From positions 58,056,865 through 58,116,864 of the forward strand of contig CM055095.1 of assembly GCA_029204225.1 (NCBI GenBank): a stretch of 60,000 bases of DNA, written 5' to 3'. The stretch is from Diphasiastrum complanatum. Lineage: Eukaryota; Streptophyta; Lycopodiopsida; Lycopodiales; Lycopodiaceae. The notes beneath the pieces were generated by a model. That model searched no databases. It worked only from the letters and a program-made list of their open reading frames with translations, and was not told the DNA's origin. Shown here in pieces: positions 45,462 to 56,023 of this stretch. Position 1 is the stretch's first letter, and every line of letters begins with the position of its first letter. The position numbers and the translations under genes were made by a program.

Positions 45462-48137
45462 CAAAACCCACTTCGTGTCCTTTTTGCCACACCTCTACTC
45501 CAAAGCAATAATGCATCAGACTGAGATCTGTCATCTCGAATTGTTCCATGAGGTCTTTCTTGATCATGTCTATCATCTCTTGATTATTTCTCATAATAAT
45601 CAAGTCATCAACATAAAGAGCAATCAAAGCAACCATATCATCAAACAATAAGACATATAGATTTGGACCAGAGTGTTTTCTCACCATCCCCTTTGAACGA
45701 AAGTAGGCATCAATCCTGCTATACCACGCACGTGGTGCCCGTTTAAGACCATAAAGCGCTTTCTTCAAGCGACATACCTTATTTTCTTGTCCCTTCGCTA
45801 CAAAGCCTTTAGGTTGATCCATGAACACCTCTTCTTCTAACTCAAATTTCACATCCATCTGATGCAAAGGCCAACCAAAATGTTAAGCTAAAGCAACAAG
45901 TAGAGGTAGAGTATTCCACTTACATACTGGCGCAAAGGTCTCCTCATAGTCGATGCCTTTACTTTGTGCATACCCTTTGATCACCAATCTTGCCTTGTGC
46001 TTTGCTATACTTCCATCTGCATGGTACTTAGTCCTGTATACCCATTTGAAACCAATGGGTTTCTTGCCAACTGGTGGTTCTACTAAGTCCCATGTGCTAT
46101 GCTTAGCAATTGACTCCATCTCCTCTCCCATGGCCTTGACCCAAATGTCATCATCCTTCACTTCACCATAAGTCAAAGGTTCTTTGCTTTGAATAATGCT
46201 AGATAGGAGAGCATAATTTGCTTCATACCTTTCAGGTTGTGTCTTCTCTCTTGTTGATCTTCGTAGCTCTCCCTAGCTAGATGATCCTGGAAAGTCATCC
46301 ATATCGCGGCTCTCTAACAATCTCTCAAACCACTTAGGGAGCTTCCTGTCAGGTGATCAGCTTTCTGGTGAAAATGTATCCCACGGTACATCCTTCTCCT
46401 TGCGTTTGTCACCTGCAACTTCAATCCTTCTTGCACCAAAAGGTTTGTCCCTACCTCTCCAACCTGTCTCTTGAGATTGAGTAGTAGTATCTTGAGATGT
46501 ATCCTCTTTTTCATCACTTGAAAGGTCAATGAATGGATCATCATCAGGCGGTATACTCACTATACCATCTACCCACTGGATGTATCTATTTTCTCAACAT
46601 CCTTGTCTTCTTACATCTTGGATTCATCAAAGATAACATCACGATTTACATGGATTTTGTTTTTCACTGGATCAAAACATCTATAGCCTTTCACATGATC
46701 ATCATATCCTAGGAATATACACTTGATAGCTTTTACATCAAGTTCACGTCTCTCTTCCTTAGGAATGTGTACAAAGGCCTTACATCCAAAGATTCGCAAG
46801 TGGGTCACCTTTGGCTTCTTCTTCGTGAATGCTTCCTCAGGTGTTATCTTTGGTATGGCAATGGTAGGACTTCTATTTTGAAGATAGATTGTCGTACTGC
46901 ATGCTTCTGACCAAAAATCTTTTGGTAGTTTCATCTCAGCTAGCATAGATCTGGCACTTTTCACAATCGTACGATTCTTGCGCTCAACTACACCATTGAG
47001 AGTGGGAGTATGAGCTTGCGCAAATTGTCTTTTAATCCCACATTGATCACAAAGATCATTGAAGTCATTAGACTTGTACTCACCTCCACTATCTGATCTT
47101 AGGACTTTGATCTTCCTACCTGTCTGATTTTCGACCAATGCTTTGAAGCTCTTGAAGTTGTCAAATGCATCTGATTTCTTCTTCAAGAAGTAGATCCACG
47201 TCTTACATGACATATCATCAATAAAGGTCATGAAATAGAAGGCTTTACCTAAGGACATGGTCCTCATAGGCCCACATAAATCTGTATGGATTAAATCCAG
47301 GATGTTCTTTGCTCTTGCAACACCACCTTTATTGAACTTCTCTCAATGCTGCTTCCCATATACACAAGATTCGCACATCGATTTCAAGTGATCTTCTATG
47401 GTAGGCAATCATGTTACCATCTCCAATCTTCTCATCAAATTGAGGATTCCCAAGTTCAAGTGACCAAGCCTCTTATGCCACAACTCAGTTTGCGATGGAA
47501 TGGACGATATGAGTCCATGTTGCCCCTTGATTGTAACATTCAACTTGTACAACTTAGTATTGGGCTCCCTTACTCCATCCGCAATAACTTTGAACTTTTG
47601 GTTCACATCCTTCACAAAGCAACGATCATGGGCGAATTCTACTTTCAACTTTTGATCAGTAATGACTCCAACAGAAAGTAGATTTTTCTTCAAACCTGGT
47701 ACGTAAAGTACCTCCCTGATCATCCTGCTTTTGCCATCAGGTAGCTGGATTGAAACGGTGCCTATCCCCTTGATCTTGCACACCTCACCATTTGCTTGTG
47801 AAACGAACGTTCCATTATCCAACACTTTCAAGCTACTGAACCAATTCTTGTTACCTGTCATGTGTCTTGTGCCTCCCGAGTCAATATACCATGCTTGATC
47901 ATTTTGATTAGATGACAATGCAGATATGAAGATGCTAGAATCTTCAATCTCACCCTCATCGACAAGGTTGTCTGCTTGTTTTGGTTTTCCCTTGTCTTGT
48001 TCCGTCTGGAATTTGCGACATTCACTTTTCCAATGGCTCTTTTTACCACAATGGAGGCACTTGCCTTTCTTCTTGGTCTTACTAGAAGATCCCTCATCCT
48101 CCTGAGACTTGGCAAATTGCTGCTTAGACTTGTGACA
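45462..48137 (-). pseudogene. Ty1/copia element F, gag zinc knuckle to mid reverse transcriptase
   Basis: In minus-strand order: zinc knuckle C-L-H-C-G-K-K-S-H-W-K-S-E-C (about 48050), protease W-Y-I-D-S-G-G-T-R-H-M-T, GAG-pre-integrase W-H-K-R-L-G-H-L-N-L, integrase (46611-47267: F-I-D-D-M-S, D-S-G-G-E-Y, N-G-V-V-E-R-K-N), linker, then reverse transcriptase (45462-46176: F-K-W-V-Y, G-L-K-R-A-P-R-A-W-Y, Y-V-D-D-L-I-I). Frames are broken near 47330-47410, 46300-46600 and 45880. It is cut at 45461 by E and at about 48137 by the methyltransferase fragment. It is the same family as the fragment at 21531-22146. Confidence 0.88.
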
Positions 48138-48236
48138 GGGCTAAATTGTCAAGATTTTGAAGAGTGTCAGAGGCTTTATCCTCTGAGCAGCCGAAATGAA
48201 TTTTTGAGTCCATTTTTTATTTTGTTTAGAGACATG

Positions 48237-48417
48237 GTATTTATTTCACCCATGCTTAGCATAGGTGCTTATTAATTGTTTCTTTTTTTTTATTTTATGT
48301 CTCCTATGCTAAGCATAGCTTTTTCTTTATTTAATTATTCCTTTTTGATACTTTAAGTCTTCCATTCTATTTTATATTTTGTGTCTTCCATGCTAAGCAT
48401 AGCTTTTTCTTTTTTAG
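48237..48417 (+). other. Intron 1 of the methyltransferase fragment, with repeated palindrome
   Basis: It starts gtattt after FRDM codons and ends ttcttttttag. It carries (t/c)atgct(t/a)agcata three times (about 48250, 48307 and 48391); the last two sit in a longer duplicated block, atgctaagcatagctttttct. Confidence 0.7.
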
Positions 48418-48872
48418 TCTCCCGAAGATAAGAAAAACAAAGTCCTTCCAGAGCAATTCAAGAGGCATATTCTAAAGGCAAAAGCAGAAAAAAGAGACAT
48501 AGAGACATTGGCACAGGCTGAGACCATTGCGGAGGAGGATCCATTAGAGACCTACCTTTTCAAAAGTGTCGATGATCAACCATGCTTCTACTCGGTTGAG
48601 GAGGGCGATTGCAGAGAAATTTCAAATTTGAAAAAAAAAAGGCCTTATACACTCTGCATTGCCGATATACCATATGGATTTCAGATGAAGGAATCATTAA
48701 ATGATGATCCCCCCTTCAAATTCACTGAAATCCTATGTTTTATGCAGGGTTTTCTTGAAGTCACAACTTCTCCAATTTGGAGAGTTGATAGTTTTCATAC
48801 TTCTCGGCAATCAACTTCAGTACAGAAAGCTCTAGCAACTTTCTATAATGCGGGAATAGAAAATGTTGTGTG

Positions 48873-48988
48873 GTAAGTTTTTAAGTTCTTGAATTATTAA
48901 TTCATATTTTAATTCATAATTTTATTTTAAATTTTTTATTTTAAAGTTAAAATTTTAAATTTATTTTACTGGTCATGTTTCATGTCAG
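48873..48988 (+). other. Intron 2 of the methyltransferase fragment
   Basis: It starts gtaagttt and ends catgtcag. It is very A/T-rich, as plant introns are, and splits a tryptophan codon (phase 2). Confidence 0.8.
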
Positions 48989-49332
48989 GTTCAAGCCCAA
49001 TGTCAAAAACTCGGGAGGAGCACGACTTTGCAATGAAATAGAATACTTAACCATCAGTTATTATTCTTTGGATGGCAAACGTTCGATGCTTCATTACAAC
49101 ACTTCCGGACTGACAAGTTTTGGAAACTTGTTCCAGTATCCAGCCGTGACGAAAAAATTGAAAAATCTAATAACGGGTTCCGTGGCTTGTTTCTACCAAA
49201 AGCCACAACAGTTAATTAATCATTTAATTGATATTTTTTCACACCCAGTTGATTGGGTTTTGGATTTATTTAGTGGTAGCGGCACTACGAGCGCATGTGT
49301 TGTTCAGAAAGGCAGACATGTTGCTGCAGTAG

Positions 49333-49419
49333 GAACAGACTCCACACGTGTGAGATCCTATCAAGCTCAAATAACTTGAGATCTACAAGATACAACAAGT
49401 TGGAAGTGATATTTTAACA
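49333..49419 (-). repeat. 87-bp LTR stub of the D family
   Basis: On the minus strand it starts TGTTAAAATATCACTTCC, the same start as the LTR at 35168, and follows it to the gaacagactcc word; CACACGTGTG is at 49343-49352. It is cut at 49333 where methyltransferase coding begins, and its intact LTR terminus abuts the gypsy G RNase H at 49420. Confidence 0.85.
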
Positions 49420-49876
49420 CTTCCCATGGTGTACCTCCACTTGATAATCAATTCCTGCAGCAAGAGCACCCATCTAGCTATTCGGCCTGAAAGATCTGGC
49501 TTGTTTACCAGATGTTTTAGTGGAAGATAAAGGAATATCCCAGCAAATAATGTCGAAACTTCTTCACTAAAAAAATCATTCCAAGTCCTTCACGTTCCAT
49601 CACCGAATAGTTCTTTTCTGAGATGCTCAACTAACGCCCTGCATAGTAGACAAGATAGTTTCGTTCATCATTTTTCTGACTTAGGGTAACTCCAATTGCG
49701 AATGATGAAACATCCACATAAACATGAGATGTCCTTACTCAATCAGGGGGTCCCAAAATTGGGACATCCAAGAGTTTTTGCTTCAGTAACTCAAATGATT
49801 GTTGACAATCAGCAGACCATTCGTAATAAATATCTTTCTTTAACAAATGAGTTAGCGGTGCAGCAGTAGATGTGTG
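49420..49876 (-). pseudogene. Gypsy element G, RNase H part
   Basis: In minus-strand reading it runs A-A-P-L-T-H-L-L-K-K-D, Y-E-W-S-A-D-C-Q-Q-S-F-E, L-L-D-V-P-I-L-G-P-P-D, V-Y-V-D-V-S-S-F-A-I-G, and later L-V-N-K-P-D-L-S-G-R-I-A-R-W, the typical Ty3/gypsy RNase H order. It contains stops. It continues the reverse transcriptase at 56024-57092; element H splits the two. Confidence 0.85.
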
Positions 49877-50558
49877 TGTAAAAATTACAGCAAATAAGGA
49901 TCCTAAAACACTTGAAATGATGAGGGAAACAATAGATTATGATTTCATAAGATTAGCACAAGTTGAACCATCAAAATCCATCAAAAATCTATGCTTGAAC
50001 CTCACTAAATGGCCCAAATCCTTGAAGAAGGCTTCACACATGTGAAAGTACGGCCTCCCACAGTCTGAGTACTGTACACCAGACCTACATTCAATCCTAT
50101 AATCATTAGTAATCACAAGTACTCAAACAATTATGAACATAGAGAGCAATTGCACCATTATGAGAGAAAAAACATGAAATTGCTTGATTGATTTTGGTGA
50201 GATATCATCACCTATATATACATGATCCATCACGGTTTTGGGCAGGTATGAGTAGCCCTAAACCTATCCCTAATGCTAATTTTGGTGGATCTTTCATCCC
50301 TACCAAGTTAGGGTTGGAATCTTGGAGATCCCTCAACAATGCAAAAATTACCAAAAATAGCTCCTATTTTTTCTCCCTTGTATCTAAGCATAATTTGGAC
50401 TCATTCCAAAGGTTCTAACACTTAGGTCTACTTGATAACATCCTTATGAATGGAATCCTATGCTATTTGGCACGTGTGACAAGCCACATCATGACCATCT
50501 AACTATTTACAAGTCATATGACCAAAACTAGTCAAGCTAGAATTGTGAATTTTTAACA
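49877..50558 (-). repeat. 3' LTR of element H
   Basis: Minus strand TGTTAAAAATTC...AATTTTTACA. A TATATATA box lies at 50213-50220. The palindrome is mutated to CACACATGTG at 50035-50044. Confidence 0.94.
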
Positions 50559-50572
50559 CTCCTCCTCACTAT

Positions 50573-53500
50573 CTAGCTTGGTTCAATCATTGCTTTACTA
50601 ATCACTCCAAGTGATGATCTGAACTTCATAAAAGGTGTCTTTTGAAGTGGTTTAGTAAGTAGATCAGCTACACATTCATTGCTTGGAACATGCTCCAAAG
50701 CAATCTCCTTGGCTTGCACCATTTCTCTCACAAAGTGATGGCATATCTCAATGTGCTTAGATCTTGCATGGAAGATTGGGTTAGATGCAAGGTGTTGGGC
50801 TGGTATATTGTCATTGTAGATGATTGGTGCCTCCTCTGAATCCATGATCTTTAGTTCCACCAATAATCTCTTGATCCAAAGTACCTCCTTTGTAGTGGTT
50901 GTCAAAGCTTTGTACTCGGCCTCGGTTGAAGATAGAGATATAGTTTCTTGCTTTTTTGAAAGCCATGAAACCACACCTTCTCCTATGAAAGTTGAATAGG
51001 CACTTGTTGATTTCCTATCCCTCTTGTCCCCTGCAAAATCTGAATCACTAAATGCATGAAGGTTAATCACATCTCCTCTATATAGAATCCCAAAATCCAA
51101 AGTACCCGAGATGTATCTTAGAATCCTCTTAGCCTTTTTCCAATGGATATTCAATGGCTTTTGCATGGATTGGCTCAACCTACATACACTAAAGCTAAGA
51201 TCTGGTCTAGTTATAGTGATCCACATTAAGGAACCTATAAGTTGCCTAAACAAAGTGACGTCCATGAAGGATCTTTCATCATCTTCATTTGGCACTTTTA
51301 CATCTTGCTCCATTGGTGTGTCAACACTTTTGCATACTTCCATCTTAAACTTCTTCAAAAGACTTTGAGCATAGTTTACTTGACTTATAAAGATAAAATC
51401 AGACCCTCTAAGTACTTCTATGCCTAAGATGAAGTGAAGACACCCTAGATCTACCATCTTGAACTCTAAGGATAGATCTATCTTGATTTTTTCAATACCA
51501 TCAACACTATTTCCACTAATGATGATGTCATCTACATAAATGAGTAAAAGTACAATACCAGCATCATCAAACTTAATGTAAAGAGTGGGATCATATTCAC
51601 TTTGAACAAAAGAAAGTGAAATAAGATAGCAATGTAGTCTTGAATTCCAAGATCTCGAGGCTTGCTTCAAGCCATAGATGCTTCTTTGGAGATGGCATAC
51701 TTTGTTCTCCATTCCATGCTTGATGAACCCTTGTGGCTGCTCCATATAGATATCCTCTTCCAAAAAACCATTCAAGAAAGCATTAGAGACATCCATTTCA
51801 CATAGAATCCATCCAAAATGTGATGCAAGTGCAATGATTAGTCTTATTGTGACCATCTTGGCCACGGGTGCAAAAGTTTCCTCATAGTCTATCCCTCTCT
51901 CTTGAGCATAACCTTTTGCAACTAATCTTGCTTTATGTTTGTTAACACTCCCATTTGCATTCAACTTAAGCTTGAAGACCCACTTGCATCCTATTACATT
52001 CCTTTGAGGTCTCTCAACAAGCAACCAAGTTTCATTCTCAATCAAGGCATCATACTCATCCAACATAGCTTTATACCATTCTTTGGAGTTCAATGCATCT
52101 TCAACATTAGACGGTTCTTCAAAACTAGATAAAGCATAAGAAGTGGATGATATACCCTCAACTTGTTGTCCTTTGCCTTGATATGTGAGCCTTGATGGCT
52201 CCACTTTTGCCCTTGAAGATCTCCTTGGTGTGATAGGTGGGTTTGGTGCTTGCTCCTCCATGAGCTCCTCCTCAAAACCAAGATCTTGCTCCTCGGCCAT
52301 CTTCTTCTTGATTGTTGGAGCACTTGAGCCTTCTTCAAGCATATGCATATGATGTTCATCAAAGATGACATCCCTTGAAACAACAAATTTGTTCAAGGAT
52401 GGGAGATAGACTTTGTAGCCCTTGCTTGAGCTTGCATATCCAAGCATGATCCCTCTTGTGGAAGATGGATCCTCCTTGGTTCTTGTTTCCAATGGCACAT
52501 GCACATAACATATACACCCAAAAACTTTCAAGTGATTAAGATTGGGTTTCTTTCCATACAACATCTCATAAGGAGTTTTGCCTTCAATTGCTTTGCAAGA
52601 CACCCTATTCATCAAGTAGTTTGCACATACAAGAGACTCACCCCAAAAGGATTTGGGCAAACAAGCATCTAATCTTAAAGCCTTAGAACATTCACATAAT
52701 GTTCTAATCCTTCTTTCAGCAACTCCATTTTGTTGAGGAGTGTAAGGACAAGAAGTCTCTTTCTTGATCCCTTCCTCCTCACAAAAGGCCTTGAACTCAT
52801 TGGAGATGAATTCTCCACCATTGTCACTTCTAAGAATCTTGATGCTATGATTATGATGCTTTTCCACAAACAACTTGAACTTTACAAAAGTATCAAATAC
52901 TTGAGACTTGAAGGAAAGTAAGAACACCCAACAATATCTTGAGTAGTCATCAATGAAGGTTAAAAACATGGATGAACCTCCATTAGATTTGGTGCTAGCA
53001 ATGTGCACATCCGAGTGTATGAGTTCAAGAGGATGAGATGACTTTGTGATGGAGTTAGGAAACACCTTCTTATGTGCCTTGGATAAGGCACAAGCTTCAC
53101 AAACCTTGTCTTCCTTCCCAATAGACCTTGGTAGGCCTAAAGCATACTCCTCCTTGATCATAGCCTCCATGGAACCCGAGTTGACATGTCCAAGTCTTTT
53201 GTGCCATAAAGTAAAGGTAGATATCTTGCTCTTCTCGGCCAACATGACAACATTAGTATCCACAAATGCATCCAGCTTATAAAGTTTGCCAAGTCTAGTG
53301 CCCTTAGCCACTATCTTACCCTTCTTCTTGATGAAACATTCATTTGAAGCAAAGTCAACATTGAAACCATTGTCTACCATTTGGCCAACACTTAGTAGAT
53401 TCTTTGTTATTGTAGGAATGTACAAAACACCTTCTATGTTGATCTTTTTGGAAGATCCTAAGCAAAGGGGAATGCTACCAACTCCTTCAATCTTACAAGC

Positions 53501-54531
53501 TTCATCATTTGCTGTATAGATAGACTTTATAGGTCCATCATAAGATAAGAGAGAAGAGAAAAACTCCCTTTTACTAGTCATGTGTGAACTAGCACCCGAG
53601 TCAATCCACCAAGGATCTTCTCCTTTGAAGCTTGTTGAAGAAAATATGGACATCATGAGAGAGTCCTCATGTGAACTCTCCTCCTCCTCCTCCTCTTTGC
53701 TCATGTTGGCTTGGCTTTTATCTTGCTTCCTCTTGAAGCATTCCGAGGCATAATGCCCCATCTTGCTACAATAGTAGCACTTCACCTTTGATTTGTCCTT
53801 CTTGACTTTGGTGGTTGATGGAGATGCCTTTGGGGGTCCTTCTTTGTAGACTTCTTGAATGTTGATCCTTTGCCTTTGGACTTGCCTTTGCCTTTGGTGA
53901 AGAGAGCTTGGTCATCTCCACCTTGGATGGAAAGCCTATCCATCCTCTCTTGCATTTGGCTCCTTCTTGATTCCTCGGCCATGAGCGTGCCTTGGAGTTC
54001 TTCAAGTATGGGTAGCTTACCCATAATTGCATATCCCTGAACCAAATTGTCAAATTCAAAGCTTAGTCCATTCAATATGAGTTGAACAAGCTCTTCATCC
54101 TTGATAGGTTCACCTATAAAGGCTAGCTCTTTGTTCAATTCTTTTACTCTTAGGACAAAAGTATGTGCACTCTCTCCTTTCTTTTGATAGCTTCTATAGA
54201 TTTGATTCTTCAAAGCTAACATTCTAGTTTGGTTCTTGGATTCATAGACCTTTTGCTAAGTCTCCCAAGCATCTTGAGCTGAAGTGCAATCTCCTACCTC
54301 TCTTAAGAGTTCATTTGCAACATTCATTTTTATGCAATGTAGTGCAACATTGCACCTCTTGATGTATTTGGCTTTTTCTTGAGGATGAATAGGTTCACCC
54401 TCCTTACCATTTACAATTTCCATCAGATCTTGCATGATCATGATAAATTCCATTCTAACTTTCCATATGGAATAGTTAGTTTTGTTGAGCCTTTCATTAG
54501 TATCCAAAATATATGCATTTATAGATGCCAT
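50573..54531 (-). pseudogene. Gag-pol polyprotein of H with one stop and one frameshift
   Basis: Gag starts at the ATG at 54531 (L-N-K-T-N-Y-S-I-W-K-V-R-M) and is interrupted by TAG at 54253-54255. A one-base frame change falls at a five-base G run, 53832-53836 (C run on the coding strand), between gag and the zinc knuckle. The remaining 1070-codon frame (53785-50573) is uninterrupted: zinc knuckle C-Y-Y-C-S-K-M-G-H-Y-A-S-E-C, protease W-W-I-D-S-G-A-S-S, integrase (H-S-D-V-H, F-I-D-D-Y-S-R, D-N-G-G-E-F, N-G-V-A-E-R-R), reverse transcriptase (N-A-F-L-N-G, Y-G-L-K-Q-A, Y-V-D-D-I-I-I) and RNase H (L-S-S-T-E-A-E-Y, A-D-L-L-T-K-P-L). The frame change could be an assembly error in the homopolymer. 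Confidence 0.93.
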
Positions 54532-55328
54532 CTAGTCTCCTAATCAAGGACTTGACACAAATGAAGGTTACTTCTATTGATTTGATTGAAGGTCTACCTT
54601 ATCCCACTTCTTAGGACCTGAAAAGATCAGTAATAGACTTCCTATAAAGATCTAAGAATGATCTCTAACAAAATCAAATCATAGAATACTAGAAACAATG
54701 CACTTGCTTGATTGAAGTAGACAATACTAGTAGAATTGCCCCTCTTTCTATAAAGAACATTAAAGCTTCCAAATGATCTGATCAAGAGTGAATTTCAGCA
54801 ACCTAATATACTTCCAAAATCACTTGTAAAAGATCTAAATGGAACTTAATGAGGATGCAACACAATCTACTATCCAATCACAAGCAAAAAATGATCAAAA
54901 TTGATGAAAAATTGATCTAATTTGGTGCATAAGTCAAGCAATGGTTGGACTGAACCTAAATCACTTTAGGAGGTGCCTACTACACCTTAGAACAGCCTTG
55001 AAGAGTCCCCAAAACTCTGATCTTCCCTCTCCTTGAATGCTAGAAAGCCTTCTCTATGAAATCACCTCCAAAACTCGCTTAGAAATCAATGCTTGGAGCA
55101 AGCAAAACTTGCTATCTTGGTAATGTGAATTGAATTCAACTTTGCCTCTGGTTTTAGACACCTAAACACCTGCAAATGAAGTCACACAACACCAATCTCC
55201 AATGTATTTGACTCACTTTGAGTTCTAGAATCAATACTAGATGCTAAGATCCAATCTACACAAGATTTAGATCAAAAATTGTGATCAAATTGAATGCAAA
55301 CCAAGGATTTAGCTCATTTCAGCCTTTA
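54532..55328 (-). other. Non-coding leader of element H
   Basis: Between primer site and gag ATG; no open frame. It probably contains the packaging and dimerisation signals that copia leaders have; none can be identified by eye. Confidence 0.6.
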
Positions 55329-55341
55329 GGCTCTGATACCA
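55329..55341 (-). promoter_or_regulatory. Primer-binding site of H
   Basis: The plus-strand ggctctgatacca is the complement of TGGTATCAGAGCC, directly next to the LTR end at 55342. Confidence 0.92.
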
Positions 55342-56023
55342 TGTAAAAATTACAGCAAATAAGGATCCTAAAACACTTGAAATGATGAGGGAAACAATAG
55401 ATTATGATTTCATAAGATTAGCACAAGTTGAACCATCAAAATCCATCAAAAATCTATGCTTGAACCTCACTAAATGGCCCAAATCCTTGAAGAAGGCTTC
55501 ACACGTGTGAAAGTACGGCCTCCCACAGTCTGAGTACTGTACACCAGACCTACATTCAATCCTATAATCATTAGTAATCACAAGTACTCAAACAATTATG
55601 AACATAGAGAGCAATTGCACCATTATGAGAGAAAAAACATGAAATTGCTTGATTGATTTTGGTGAGATATCATCACCTATATATACATGATCCATCACGG
55701 TTTTGGGCAGGTATGAGTAGCCCTAAACCTATCCCTAATGCTAATTTTGGTGGATCTTTCATCCCTACCAAGTTAGGGTTGGAATCTTGGAGATCCCTCA
55801 ACAATGCAAAAATTACCAAAAATAGCTCCTATTTTTTCTCCCTTGTATCTAAGCATAATTTGGACTCATTCCAAAGGTTCTAACACTTAGGTCTACTTGA
55901 GAACATCCTTATGAATGGAATCCTATGCTATTTGGCACGTGTGACAAGCCACATCATGACCATCTAACTATTTACAAGTCATATGACCAAAACTAGTCAA
56001 GCTAGAATTGTGAATTTTTAACA
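55342..56023 (-). repeat. 5' LTR of element H
   Basis: 682 bp with TG...CA ends. A TATA box lies at about 55679-55685 on the minus strand; CACACGTGTG at 55500-55509 is about 170 bp downstream of it in transcription direction. Confidence 0.94.
55500..55509. promoter_or_regulatory. CACACGTGTG palindrome in the 5' LTR of H
   Basis: Intact here, but changed to CACACATGTG at the matching place in the 3' LTR (50035-50044), one of only about two LTR differences seen. Confidence 0.6.

Larger units (their letters stand above)
48138..49332 (+). pseudogene. Bacterial-type DNA amino-methyltransferase gene fragment (N4-cytosine or N6-adenine), spliced
   Basis: Three exon blocks: 48138-48236, 48418-48872 and 48989-about 49332, with GT-AG introns of 181 and 116 bp in phases 0 and 2; splicing keeps one open frame of about 298 residues. 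The protein has motif IV as A-D-I-P-Y-G-F (48661-48681), a K-P-Q-Q-L-I-N-H-L motif X region, then D-L-F-S-G-S-G-T-T (motif I, SAM binding, 49263-49289) and a G-R-H-V-A-A-V strand. Motif IV before motif I is the beta-class order of restriction-modification and orphan DNA methyltransferases. The usual D/S-P-P-Y is D-I-P-Y here. The N-terminal part is Lys/Glu-rich. Both ends are cut by retroelements: copia F at about 48137 and an LTR stub at 49333. The frame runs on into that LTR to a stop at 49379. Base target and activity are unknown. Confidence 0.75.
49877..56023 (-). mobile_element. Ty1/copia retrotransposon H, full length and very young
   Basis: 5' LTR 55342-56023, primer-binding site 55329-55341, gag-pol 54531-50573, polypurine tract (agtgaggaggag) and 3' LTR 49877-50558. 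Both LTRs are 682 bp and differ at about two positions that I can see. The insertion splits gypsy G, with a 4-bp duplication tgtg on both sides (49873-49876 and 56024-56027). Gag-pol has one nonsense codon and one frameshift. Confidence 0.94.

Noticed and set aside
49333-49379. C-terminal residues after G-R-H-V-A-A-V as part of the methyltransferase
   Set aside because: These codons fall in the 87-bp LTR stub shared with 35168 onward, so they are read-through, not conserved protein.
50188-50418. Identical 76-codon open frames at 50188 and 55653
   Set aside because: They lie in the two LTR copies of element H and are on the strand opposite to its transcription; identity reflects LTR identity, not a gene pair.
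29127-55509. CRISPR-like interpretation of the regularly recurring palindrome
   Set aside because: Spacing is irregular over 26 kb, copies sit in LTRs, and the host is a eukaryote.
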